Positions 9,184 through 19,202 are shown, numbered from the stretch's first letter. The stretch is 33,068 nucleotides of DNA from Hyphomicrobiales bacterium (GCA_017640685.1 JAEPQF010000019.1:4338-37405); one strand, 5' to 3'. The notes: generated from the letters alone by a model not told the origin. Numbers and translations: made by a program.

Positions 9184-9215
9184 GTGGGAAATACCTCGCT
9201 CATCATAAACCTCCT
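9180..9215 (-). promoter_or_regulatory. Strong Shine-Dalgarno and mini-ORF overlapping the pdhA start
   Basis: On the minus strand AGGAGG (9215-9210) is followed by two consecutive in-frame ATGs (9206 and 9203), the second at an ideal 6-base spacing. They open a frame different from pdhA that reads MMSEVFPT or MSEVFPT and stops with TGA at 9182-9180, overlapping the pdhA ATG as ATGA. This is the classic arrangement for translational coupling. The peptide is too short for any homology argument, and chance is possible. Confidence 0.5.
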
Positions 9216-9424
9216 AATGATTCTATGCTTCAAAATGTCCCATTTACTCGGTAAGTGATTGAAAAAATTCTTACGATTTTGGGGAATGAAGCTTGTTTCT
9301 TGATCTAATGTATAAACCCAACTTTAGTCGAATTTCAAATGATTATTACGAACTATGTCAAAGATTAAAAATATTCAAAAAACTGAATACGTGTTTTTAG
9401 GTAGTTAAAATCAGTAGTTATTTC
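9184..9424 (-). promoter_or_regulatory. Intergenic region upstream of the pdh operon
   Basis: About 240 AT-rich bases between ftsB and pdhA, both minus strand. Apart from the ribosome-binding region at 9180-9215 I see no clear terminator hairpin or operator. A pdh promoter is expected here, but no box matches well enough to place it. Confidence 0.3.
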
Positions 9425-9745
9425 TTAGTCAAAAAGGACTAAATCTTTTGGATCTGCGTATTGAAGAGCTGTTCTGGCAAGCTCATCGACCAAGTCTTTT
9501 TTTGCTCGATTTGACGCAATAAGATCTATACGATTTTCATAAATTTTACGCGTAGCTGATAATTCTTTTAGGGATAATTTTAAGCTTGAAACGTTTTGCT
9601 CAAGGCGCTCATGAGACTCGAGGCCATATTTTCCACCCGCAAAATGAAGAGAAAAATAGCAAAAGAGCGCAGCGCATAACACAACAGGAAACAGCGCGCG
9701 CGCTCCTTTGCTAATTTTTATGTAAACTCTAGTAAACACACGCAA
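9425..9745 (-). CDS. ftsB: FtsB/DivIC-family septum formation initiator
   Basis: A 106-residue bitopic membrane protein: a short basic cytoplasmic N-terminus, one membrane helix (about residues 18-36), the family signature GGKYGLESHERLEQ, a coiled coil (about 44-78) and a C-terminal segment ending ADPKDLVLFD. This matches the FtsB/DivIC layout of alphaproteobacteria, where the gene lies between eno and pdhA exactly as here. It would join the FtsQ-FtsB-FtsL complex at the division site. No in-frame ATG exists near the N-terminus; TTG at 9745, 7 bases after GAGAG, is the best start. A GTG two codons later is the alternative. Confidence 0.87.
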   Translation of the reverse strand: MRVFTRVYIKISKGARALFPVVLCAALFCYFSLHFAGGKYGLESHERLEQNVSSLKLSLKELSATRKIYENRIDLIASNRAKKDLVDELARTALQYADPKDLVLFD

Positions 9746-9982
9746 TACTTAACTCTCTACCAATTGCTTACTAAGCTACGTTAGATGATTGAGGTTAATA
9801 GTGAGTAAAAGAGATTGCTAAAATTTTGCAATTTAATTTTAATTGGTTCCAATTTGTCGCACGATTAAATCAGAAGATTGGTCTCGTTTTGAAACTTTAT
9901 AATCTTTGCACTGAATGTACTTGATCAGTTTTTTACTGTTTGTATTTACACTGCCCTTATTTGATTATGCGGATGACTTATA

Positions 9983-10396
9983 ATGCCTGTAGAAATTAGA
10001 TTTATTAAATTTACTTTGAATGAAGTGATCGACGCACTGAGAGAGCTTTCTCATAAAGGGCAATTTGATTTGCCAAAATCAAGCCCACGAGATGTGAAAG
10101 AGAGTACGGACAGCCAAGGTCGTGTGATTGAATTTTTATTTAATGGGGCTGAGGCACCTATTAAGATTGCAAACAGTTTTGTTGCTGCTTCACTTATTAG
10201 ATATTGTAAAAGATTTCAGATTCCGATCCCCAAGAATGAAGAAAAATCTATTGCTGTTATTGAAGGAGCTGTGATTTTAAAAATTGGTTCGGATCGCGGT
10301 AAAAACTTTTCTGCAACACCTGCAAAAAAAATGGGGAAAGAAATTAATTCTGATCAAGAAAGTGATGAAAACAAAGCTGAAGAATTCTTGCTTTGA
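9983..10396 (+). CDS. Conserved-looking hypothetical protein, 137 residues
   Basis: I do not recognise a named family. The protein starts MPVEIRFIKFTLNEVIDALREL and has a predicted alpha/beta N-terminal part (1-105) with an AASLIRYCKRFQIPIPKNEEKSI stretch, then a charged, disordered C-terminal tail rich in Lys, Glu and Asp. No signal peptide or membrane helix is seen. It is divergent from ftsB (about 240 bases between starts) and converges on eno, ending before a shared terminator. The Shine-Dalgarno is weak (GGATGACTTATA before ATG). Codon use looks like the neighbours, so it is probably a real gene. My impression is that similar small proteins occur in other alphaproteobacteria, but I cannot confirm it. 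Confidence 0.7.
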   Translation: MPVEIRFIKFTLNEVIDALRELSHKGQFDLPKSSPRDVKESTDSQGRVIEFLFNGAEAPIKIANSFVAASLIRYCKRFQIPIPKNEEKSIAVIEGAVILKIGSDRGKNFSATPAKKMGKEINSDQESDENKAEEFLL

Positions 10397-10407
10397 TGAT
10401 TTTTAAA

Positions 10408-10450
10408 TTAAAAAGCGGCCCTTATGAACGTCATAAAAGCCGCCTTTTTT
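10408..10450. terminator. Bidirectional terminator between the 137-residue gene and eno
   Basis: AAAAGCGGC (from 10411) pairs with GCCGCCTTTT with one bulged base. The inner CTTATGA / TCATAA arms extend the hairpin. A run of T follows on the plus strand (10444-10450) and A's precede it for the minus strand, so it can end both transcripts. Confidence 0.75.
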
Positions 10451-10468
10451 GTCTCTGTTTTTTAATTC

Positions 10469-11740
<1,272 letters not shown>

Positions 11741-11872
11741 TTAACTTGCCTTTCATGAGGAGATTTGCTCATGGTTGCCTGCCCTTGCAGACAAACACAT
11801 AACAGATCATTTATATGGGATTTTCATTTGTTTTGCGGGTTTTAGCTTATCTCATGCGGTTGTGGAAGGGTT

Positions 11873-11903
11873 AAAACGGAAAAAATACCGTTTTTTCCGT
11901 TTT
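11873..11903. repeat. Perfect 13-bp inverted repeat between eno and queC
   Basis: AAAACGGAAAAAA (11873-11885) and TTTTTTCCGTTTT (11891-11903) are exact complements around the 5-base centre TACCG. It lies about 130 bases upstream of the eno start. It could be an operator or a hairpin in either transcript; an AT-rich stem with T's inside the stem is unlike a normal terminator. Confidence 0.7.
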
Positions 11904-11957
11904 CCTTAGCTGTTTCGCATGGTATGCCAGCTGGCTTATCCTCTCTCACGGGTAAAT

Positions 11958-12020
11958 TTTTCGCTGGAAAAGCGAAAAGCCCTCCGAGGGGCGGCGCTCA
12001 CGCCGGACGCCTCTGGCGTC
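11958..12020. repeat. Four back-to-back short hairpins (GC-rich block)
   Basis: Four inverted repeats follow one another with almost no spacer: TTTTCGCT/AGCGAAAA (11958-11978), GCCC/GGGC (11979-11992), CGGCG/CGCCG (11992-12005) and GACGCC/GGCGTC (12006-12020). The block is much richer in G+C than the surrounding chromosome. This looks like an extragenic palindromic element or the core of a structured RNA. No known RNA family signature (SRP, RNase P, tmRNA) was recognised. Confidence 0.6.
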
Positions 12021-12021
12021 A

Positions 12022-12143
12022 TGTCCTTCAGCCTTGGTCCGGTTTGCTGGTGTGCAACTGAAGGGTAAGAAAGGCTGAACTTCTTCTTCGTATAAAAAGA
12101 AGAAATTAATTGGCTCTGCCTAAAAATGATTTGTTCAGGGCCA
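12022..12143 (+). promoter_or_regulatory. Candidate structured queC leader with mutually exclusive stems
   Basis: TGTCCTTCAG (12022-12031) can pair with CTGAAGGGTA (12058-12067; two G-U pairs). The overlapping TTCAGCCTT (12027-12035) can instead pair exactly with AAGGCTGAA (12071-12079), so the two stems exclude each other. Two further hairpins follow: TTCTTCTT/AAGAAGAA (12081-12104) and TGGCTCTG/CAGGGCCA (12111-12143, one G-U), the last ending 12 bases before the queC ATG. The arrangement resembles an attenuator or riboswitch; I see no match to the preQ1-I consensus. The transcript start is unknown. Confidence 0.4.
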
Positions 12144-12155
12144 TAAAGTTATTGA

Positions 12156-12890
12156 ATGGTTTTTAAAATGACTGGTGTTAAAAATTTAGATCATCGAGGG
12201 GCTCTTGTATTGTTGTCTGGAGGGCAAGACTCGACAACAGCATTGGCCTTTGCTTTAGAGCATTATGACAGGGTTGAAACTGTTGGTTTTGATTATGGCC
12301 AGCGCAATAAAATTGAATTGGACTGCAGGCTTGAAATTTTATCTAGCATTAAAAGAGATTTTCCTCAGTGGTCTTCTAAGATTGGCAATGACCATATGCT
12401 GGATCTTTCAACATTTGCTTCACTCTCAAATAGCGCGTTAACGGATCACAATCAGGAAATCACAGTTGGTGAAACAGGATTGCCGACGACATTTGTGCCT
12501 GGGCGTAATTTATTCTTTTTCACTTATGCGGCGGTGATTGCGTATAATCGTAATTTGGGAACTTTGGTTGGCGGTATGTGTGAAACTGATTTTTCAGGCT
12601 ATCCAGATTGCCGGGAAGAGACGCTGCAATATCTAGCGCTTACACTTAATCATGGTATGGGGACAGATTTTGAGCTTGTTACGCCTTTGATGTGGAAAAA
12701 TAAGGCTGAGAGTTGGGCTTTGGCACATGAGTTAGGGGGAGATGCTTTGATTACCCTTATTCGTGAGCAGAGCCATACTTGTTATAATGGGGTGCGAGAT
12801 GAGTTGCATGACTATGGCTATGGTTGTGGTGAGTGCCCTGCATGCGAGCTTCGAGCCAAAGGTTATGCTCAATGGATAGCAAAAGTTTAA
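12156..12890 (+). CDS. queC: 7-cyano-7-deazaguanine synthase
   Basis: A 244-residue (or 240 from the ATG at 12168) ATP-dependent enzyme converting 7-carboxy-7-deazaguanine to preQ0. The PP-loop ATPase motif LLSGGQDSTTAL lies near residue 19, the GFDYGQRNKIE segment follows, VPGRNLFFFTYAA is in the middle, and the C-terminal zinc site is formed by Cys in SHTCYNG and CGECPAC. The first gene of queC-queE-queD-queF. Neither start has a strong Shine-Dalgarno; I kept the upstream ATG. The protein is a little longer at the N-terminus than typical QueC. The leader is unusually rich in inverted repeats. Confidence 0.95.
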   Translation: MVFKMTGVKNLDHRGALVLLSGGQDSTTALAFALEHYDRVETVGFDYGQRNKIELDCRLEILSSIKRDFPQWSSKIGNDHMLDLSTFASLSNSALTDHNQEITVGETGLPTTFVPGRNLFFFTYAAVIAYNRNLGTLVGGMCETDFSGYPDCREETLQYLALTLNHGMGTDFELVTPLMWKNKAESWALAHELGGDALITLIREQSHTCYNGVRDELHDYGYGCGECPACELRAKGYAQWIAKV

Positions 12891-12948
12891 TTTATGTATA
12901 TTAGAAGCGTGAGCCAGTTCACTTTAGAGAAAGACTAAAACCAGCTTT

Positions 12949-13647
12949 ATGTATCAGGTCAAAGAAATTTTTTATACTCTTCAAGGAGAAGGTGCTCACA
13001 GTGGTCGCCCGGCTGTTTTTATGCGTTTTAGCGGGTGTAACCTTTGGACAGGGCGTGAGGTTGATCGGGGAACAGCGCAATGCCAGTTTTGCGATACGGA
13101 TTTTGTTGGTGTTGATGGTGAAAATGGCGGGAAGTACAAAACAGCTGAAGAACTGGCTTTAAAAGCACAGTTAGTCGCAACAGGTTTAGGCAAAGAAAAA
13201 TCTGAGAAAATTGATGGTTTATTAATTGTGCTGACGGGCGGTGAACCGTTATTGCAGGTCGATGAACCTTTAATTGAAGCGTTGCACGCTCAAGGTTTTG
13301 AAATCGCAATTGAGACGAATGGTACGATTAAAGCGCCAGATGGTCTGGATTGGATTTGTGTTAGCCCGAAGGCGGGGACCGAAATCGTTCAAAGGTCTGG
13401 CAATGAGTTGAAACTTGTGTATGGCCAAGATGGCATTGACCCAGTGCAATTTGAAGATTGGGCGTTTGATCATTTTTATCTGCAACCGATGGACACTCTA
13501 AGGGTTAGTAGTAAAAGGAGTGATTATTCGCAGATTAATATTCATGACGAAACTGACAGTCTCACTGATCAAGTTATTGCTTATTGCAAGGCTCATCCCA
13601 AGTGGAAACTCAGCTTGCAGACCCACAAGATCTTAAACATCGCATGA
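12949..13647 (+). CDS. queE: 7-carboxy-7-deazaguanine synthase (radical SAM)
   Basis: A 232-residue radical SAM enzyme that contracts 6-carboxytetrahydropterin to 7-carboxy-7-deazaguanine. The N-terminal EIFYTLQGEGAHSGRPAVFMRFSGCNLW is diagnostic. The cluster motif is the wide QueE form: Cys in SGCNLW, fourteen residues, then CQFC, rather than C-x3-C-x2-C. LTGGEPLLQ is the SAM-binding GGEP motif, and AIETNGT and VSPKAG follow. The insertion in the cluster loop (REVDRGTAQ) fits the proteobacterial type. It lies 58 bases after queC. Between it and queD a short hairpin (GAGCA/TGCTC) is visible but without a T-run. Confidence 0.95.
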   Translation: MYQVKEIFYTLQGEGAHSGRPAVFMRFSGCNLWTGREVDRGTAQCQFCDTDFVGVDGENGGKYKTAEELALKAQLVATGLGKEKSEKIDGLLIVLTGGEPLLQVDEPLIEALHAQGFEIAIETNGTIKAPDGLDWICVSPKAGTEIVQRSGNELKLVYGQDGIDPVQFEDWAFDHFYLQPMDTLRVSSKRSDYSQINIHDETDSLTDQVIAYCKAHPKWKLSLQTHKILNIA

Positions 13648-13740
13648 GGAGCAACTTGCCCTTTCAAACCGGGTGCTCTAAAGAAGTTAGGGCTAGACCC
13701 TAGCTATTCCATTAAATGAGAACATAAAGCCGAAACCACC

Positions 13741-14124
13741 ATGCTTATTTTTAAAGAATTCACATTTGAAGCAGCGCATTTTTTACCTTCAGCTGAAAAA
13801 GGGACCGCGAATAGCCGCATTCATGGGCACTCTTTTCGCGTTCGAGTGACCTTAAAAGGTGCGCCTGCTGATGATACTGGCCTTATTCAACATTTAGGCG
13901 TGGTTGAAGAGAAACTAAAAGCCGTTCATGATAAATTAGACCATCGTTTTTTAAATGAAGATGTTGAGGGACTTGAATATCCAACACTTGAACATATTGC
14001 GCTATGGATTTGGGGTGAGCTCCATATTGAACTTCCTTTAATCTATGAAGTGAGTGTTATGCGCGACACATGTGGTGAGGGCTGTATTTATCGTGGGTCT
14101 CAACATAAAAAGGGAGCTGAGTAG
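13741..14124 (+). CDS. queD: QueD-like 6-carboxytetrahydropterin synthase with Asn in place of the catalytic Cys
   Basis: A 127-residue member of the 6-pyruvoyl-tetrahydropterin synthase family. Zinc ligands are present: His13 (FEAAHFL) and His28/His30 (IHGHS). The C-terminal LDHRFLN, EYPTLEHIALWIW and CGEGCIYRG match QueD closely. E. coli QueD has its nucleophile in C-x3-HGH; in the gap-free alignment of this segment the corresponding residue here is Asn24 (NSRIHGH). The order queC-queE-queD-queF argues strongly that it works in preQ0 synthesis, so either another residue supplies the function or this is a different subfamily. The next gene starts on the base after its stop codon. Confidence 0.87.
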   Translation: MLIFKEFTFEAAHFLPSAEKGTANSRIHGHSFRVRVTLKGAPADDTGLIQHLGVVEEKLKAVHDKLDHRFLNEDVEGLEYPTLEHIALWIWGELHIELPLIYEVSVMRDTCGEGCIYRGSQHKKGAE

Positions 14125-14595
14125 ATGGCTGACAAGGATAATATTGAAGCGCATGTTACACAGCTTGGTGGCTCAAATGAAATTGCTTCCTCTCCTGAAG
14201 AAGCTGTGCTTGAGCGCGTGCCAAACCCGCAAGCAGACACACCTTATGTAGCGCGGTTTACTTGCCCTGAATTTACCTCGCTTTGTCCTGTTACCGGGCA
14301 ACCAGATTTTGCCCAGTTGATGATTGATTATGTGCCGAACGAGTGGTTGGTTGAATCTAAATCACTTAAACTTTATCTCACCTCTTTTCGCAATCATGGT
14401 GCTTTTCATGAAGATTGTACGGTTGCAATTGGCAAGAGGATTGCTGAGTTATTAGCCCCACATTATTTACGAATTGGTGGATATTGGTATCCGCGAGGCG
14501 GCATCCCTATTGATGTGTTTTGGCAATTTGGTACTGTGCCTGAAAGTGTGTGGCTGCCTGATCAAAATGTTCCTAATTATCGGGGGCGTGGTTAG
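14125..14595 (+). CDS. queF: NADPH-dependent 7-cyano-7-deazaguanine reductase (type I, short)
   Basis: A 156-residue QueF that reduces the preQ0 nitrile to the preQ1 amine with NADPH. The catalytic Cys is in [13 protein letters not shown], with the conserved Asp in the same motif, and the QueF signature [16 protein letters not shown] plus HEDC is intact. The length and single domain fit the unimodular (B. subtilis-like) class, not the long two-domain E. coli type. The first 40 residues are a less conserved extension. The ATG follows the queD stop directly (TAGATG) with GGGAG as Shine-Dalgarno inside queD, so the pair is probably coupled. It indicates that the cell makes queuosine rather than only preQ0. 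Confidence 0.95.
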   Translation: MADKDNIEAHVTQLGGSNEIASSPEEAVLERVPNPQADTPYVARFTCPEFTSLCPVTGQPDFAQLMIDYVPNEWLVESKSLKLYLTSFRNHGAFHEDCTVAIGKRIAELLAPHYLRIGGYWYPRGGIPIDVFWQFGTVPESVWLPDQNVPNYRGRG

Positions 14596-14654
14596 GCCCT
14601 AAGGCCATTTTTATCTGATTTAATTTCTATCAAGAGTAAAAAAAGGTATTCCCC

Positions 14655-15926
14655 ATGCGTCTACTTCCCAAACTGCTTAAAAAGGCTATCAAGAAGGGTA
14701 CGTTGCGCTTAAGGGGGCCAAAGGGAGAGGTTCATCTCATAGGCGGGCAACAGCAAGGCCCTGAGGTGAGTATTGAAATCAGTGACCCTTCCTATGATTG
14801 GAAAATTGTTCTCAACCCAGAGCTTTATGCGGGTGAAGCTTATATGCATGGGGCGCTTAAAATTGAGAACGGGGATATTTATTCCTTTTTGGAGCTGTTT
14901 TTTCTCAACAAGCGCAATTTTGATCTCACTGCCAGCCAGATATATTGGAAAGGTGTGGCGCGCAAACTTAAGCGCTTTCAACAACACAACCCGATTGCCA
15001 GAGCGCGCCAGAATGTGAAGCATCATTATGATTTAGGCAATGATTTATACCGGCTCTTTCTTGATGATGATATGCAATATTCCTGCGGCTATTATGCGGA
15101 AGGGGTTTCAACTCTTGAAGAAGCGCAGCTTGCCAAAAAACGCCATTTGGCTGCGAAACTTGGTTTAGAAGATGGGCAGCGGATTTTAGAGATTGGTTGT
15201 GGCTGGGGTGGCTTGTCGCTTTATCTTTCGCAATTGGCAGATGTTGAGGTCACTGCTGTCACGCTTTCTAAAGAACAGATTGATATTGCACGCGCCAGAG
15301 CCGCAGCGGCCTCGTTAACAGATCAGGTTCATTTAAAGCTTTGTGATTACCGCGAAGTTTCAGGCACTTTTGATCGGGTGATTTCTGTTGGCATGCTTGA
15401 GCATGTTGGTGTCGGGCATTTGGATGAATATTTCTTAAATGTGCGGGATCGCTTGAACCCTGATGGGTTAGCGCTTATTCACTCTATTAGCTCGAAAGCC
15501 CCTCCAGGGATTACCGGGCCGTTTTTGGCGAAATATATTTTCCCTGGTGGTTACAGCCCTTCCCTTTCTGAGGCGATTACAGCTGTGGAACATAGCGGGC
15601 TTTGGGCGCTTGATATTGAAATTTGGCGCAAGCACTATGGGCATACGCTTCGTGAATGGCGTAACCGCTGCACGGAGAACAAGGATCAAATCATCAAACT
15701 CTATGATGAGACATTTTATCGGATGTGGGAGTTTTACTTAGCGGCTTGTGAAGGAGCGTTTATGTATGGGGCGTCGCATGTGTTCCAAATGCAGCTGGCA
15801 CGCTCTCCTGATGCGGCACCTTTGACGCGCGGCTATGTTGAGGAACGTACAGCGCAGATTAAAGAGAAAGAGCCTTTGTTTCTTGGAAAATTGCAAGAGG
15901 CGACGGATGCTGCTTTTGAGACGTGA
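14655..15926 (+). CDS. cfa: Cyclopropane-fatty-acyl-phospholipid synthase
   Basis: A 423-residue SAM-dependent enzyme that adds a methylene bridge to double bonds of membrane phospholipid acyl chains. The N-terminal lipid-binding part (1-110) is followed by NVKHHYDLGNDLYRLFLDDDMQYSCGYY, holding the active-site Cys. The SAM-binding motif is ILEIGCGWGGLSLYLS; VGMLEHVG, LIHSISS and the final FYRMWEFYLAACEGAF line up with the bicarbonate- and substrate-site residues of E. coli Cfa. It lies 59 bases after queF on the same strand and may be read from the que transcript. It converges with kdsA, with only five bases between the stops. Confidence 0.93.
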   Translation: MRLLPKLLKKAIKKGTLRLRGPKGEVHLIGGQQQGPEVSIEISDPSYDWKIVLNPELYAGEAYMHGALKIENGDIYSFLELFFLNKRNFDLTASQIYWKGVARKLKRFQQHNPIARARQNVKHHYDLGNDLYRLFLDDDMQYSCGYYAEGVSTLEEAQLAKKRHLAAKLGLEDGQRILEIGCGWGGLSLYLSQLADVEVTAVTLSKEQIDIARARAAAASLTDQVHLKLCDYREVSGTFDRVISVGMLEHVGVGHLDEYFLNVRDRLNPDGLALIHSISSKAPPGITGPFLAKYIFPGGYSPSLSEAITAVEHSGLWALDIEIWRKHYGHTLREWRNRCTENKDQIIKLYDETFYRMWEFYLAACEGAFMYGASHVFQMQLARSPDAAPLTRGYVEERTAQIKEKEPLFLGKLQEATDAAFET

Positions 15927-15931
15927 ATATA

Positions 15932-16765
15932 TTAGCCGTAATTTTTAACAGTTTGATCAATCGCCTTTAAGTCTTGCAGTAATGCCTTTAGCTCATTTAA
16001 AGGGATCATGTTTGGTCCATCAGAGGGGGCGTTGTCTGGGTCGTTGTGGGTTTCAATGAATAAACCGCTAACGCCGACGGCAACAGCTGCTCTGGCGAGG
16101 ACGGGTACGAATTCTCGCTGCCCGCCGCTTGATGTGCCCTGCCCGCCTGGTTGTTGGACGGAATGGGTTGCATCAAACACAACTGGGCAGCCTGTTTCTG
16201 CCATGATGGGTAAGCCTCTGAAATCAGTCACCAATGTGTTATAGCCAAAGCTGGCGCCGCGTTCGGTTAGCAAGATGTTTTGATTGCCAGTGCTGAGGAC
16301 TTTATTCACGACGTTCTTCATATCCCATGGTGCTAGGAACTGGCCCTTTTTGATTTTTACGACTTTGCCTGTTTCACCGGCTGCTAAGAGCAAATCTGTT
16401 TGGCGACACAAGAAGGCAGGAATTTGAAGGACATCAACCACTTCAGCCACAGGTGCGCATTGGCTTACTTCGTGGACATCCGTTAGGATCGGCAGATCTA
16501 GTTGTTGTTTAATTTCAGCGAATATATCCAAGCTTTTCTCTAAGCCTATGCCACGCTCACCGCTGGCGCTGGTTCTGTTTGCTTTATCAAACGAGGCTTT
16601 GAACACAAAAGGAATGTCTAGCTCTGAGCAGATTTCTTTAATGCCTTCAGCCATCATGAAACCGTGGTCTTTGCTTTCCAACTGACAGGGCCCTGCAAAC
16701 AACATAAAGGGTTTATCATTGCTGATTGTTTCTTGCTGGATTAAAACTGAAGAATTGGGCTGCAT
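15932..16765 (-). CDS. kdsA: 3-deoxy-8-phosphooctulonate synthase, metal-dependent type
   Basis: A 277-residue KDO-8-phosphate synthase condensing PEP with arabinose 5-phosphate for the LPS inner core. Signatures: [47 protein letters not shown] and [12 protein letters not shown]. Residue 27 is Cys (FAGPCQLES) where the metal-independent E. coli enzyme has Asn, which puts it in the metal-dependent class. The C-terminus carries [17 protein letters not shown]. Normal length. It is on the conserved minus-strand run but is now separated from eno by the plus-strand que-cfa block. Confidence 0.96.
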   Translation of the reverse strand: MQPNSSVLIQQETISNDKPFMLFAGPCQLESKDHGFMMAEGIKEICSELDIPFVFKASFDKANRTSASGERGIGLEKSLDIFAEIKQQLDLPILTDVHEVSQCAPVAEVVDVLQIPAFLCRQTDLLLAAGETGKVVKIKKGQFLAPWDMKNVVNKVLSTGNQNILLTERGASFGYNTLVTDFRGLPIMAETGCPVVFDATHSVQQPGGQGTSSGGQREFVPVLARAAVAVGVSGLFIETHNDPDNAPSDGPNMIPLNELKALLQDLKAIDQTVKNYG

Positions 16766-16936
16766 AAATTATCCTTAATCTCAGGCCTGTATTTCGAGCT
16801 TTAAGAGCTGAAATGAGAACTTACCTAATTAAAGTTTTCTTTAAGGGGACGCAAGATCTTTATAAAGGAGATGAGGCCTTTGAAGGTTTTTCATTTTTTA
16901 GAGAAAGGGCAAATCTAATGGCGATGGTTTTAAGTT

Positions 16937-17194
16937 TTAAGATTGTTTTTTCTTTTTGTCTTTTGTGTGTGTGACACTGTAGACGCCAAAACCGATAATC
17001 AATGAGACAACAAGGATTAGGCCATACATCATAAAGAGCTCGCCATTTTGATTAAATGAAATTCGAGCACTTTCGAAATGGTTCACCATGGATCCATTAG
17101 CTGCATTTAGCCCCGAATTAATGAGGTATGCTTCAATATTGGGTACTATTTTTTCTAATAGAGCGGTTAAATTTTCAATCACATTCGTGAACAT
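16937..17194 (-). CDS. Small single-pass membrane protein of unknown function
   Basis: An 85-residue protein I do not recognise. Residues 1-50 are soluble and start MFTNVIENLTALLEKIVPNI; one membrane helix follows at about 53-73 (MMYGLILVVSLIIGFGVYSV), then a basic tail THTKDKKKKQS. By the positive-inside rule the N-terminal part would be outside and the tail in the cytoplasm. The ATG is preceded by AGAGA at a suitable distance. It sits alone between pyrG and kdsA with about 170-200 bases of AT-rich DNA on each side; a weak AAAGG/CCTTT hairpin downstream (about 16865-16885) could end its transcript. It could be a lineage-specific gene. Confidence 0.6.
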   Translation of the reverse strand: MFTNVIENLTALLEKIVPNIEAYLINSGLNAANGSMVNHFESARISFNQNGELFMMYGLILVVSLIIGFGVYSVTHTKDKKKKQS

Positions 17195-17390
17195 GTTGCA
17201 TCTCTGAAACTAATATACTCGTTTGATAAGCTGTTCCTATCATAGGTTATATACCATATTTAAATCAATAGGCTGTGAAAACCGTTAAATATTTTGATTT
17301 AAGTACATTTGCATTAGCGATTGAATTTTATGGTTAATTTTTGATTGCTTCCCAAGTACTAACCGGTGCTTAATATTTGAGAATAATAGT

Positions 17391-19025
<1,635 letters not shown>

Positions 19026-19129
19026 TTAGATTGCACGATTAGATGTTGATTCGTATAGAAAAGTTAAGTTTCAAACAGTTAAATTAGAAAAAGGCTGTAA
19101 GTGATGACATTTTAATCACAGTTTTTGAT

Positions 19130-19191
19130 GCTCCTTCGGTTGCCTACTAGGCAACCGTCGCTGTTACTTACGGAGCTTGGCGATGAGTAAC
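19130..19191. repeat. Hairpin cluster upstream of pyrG
   Basis: A perfect 9-bp stem CGGTTGCCT/AGGCAACCG (19137-19157, 3-base loop) is enclosed by GCTCC/GGAGC (19130-19134 and 19172-19176). A second stem, GTTACT/AGTAAC (19163-19168 and 19186-19191), overlaps the outer arm in its loop, so both cannot form fully in a nested way. No T-run follows, so this is not a standard terminator. It lies in the pyrG 5' region; it could be a leader element or a copy of a dispersed repeat. Confidence 0.5.
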
Positions 19192-19202
19192 ACTAGCATT
19201 TA

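Noticed and set aside
12022-12155. preQ1-I riboswitch before queC
   Set aside because: I could not find the short hairpin with an A-rich tail and the conserved bases of that class. A structured leader is reported instead without a family name.
16770-16830. Imperfect hairpin upstream of kdsA (CTCA...TGAG with AGCT arms)
   Set aside because: The arms are interrupted and asymmetric in AT-rich DNA; not distinguishable from chance.
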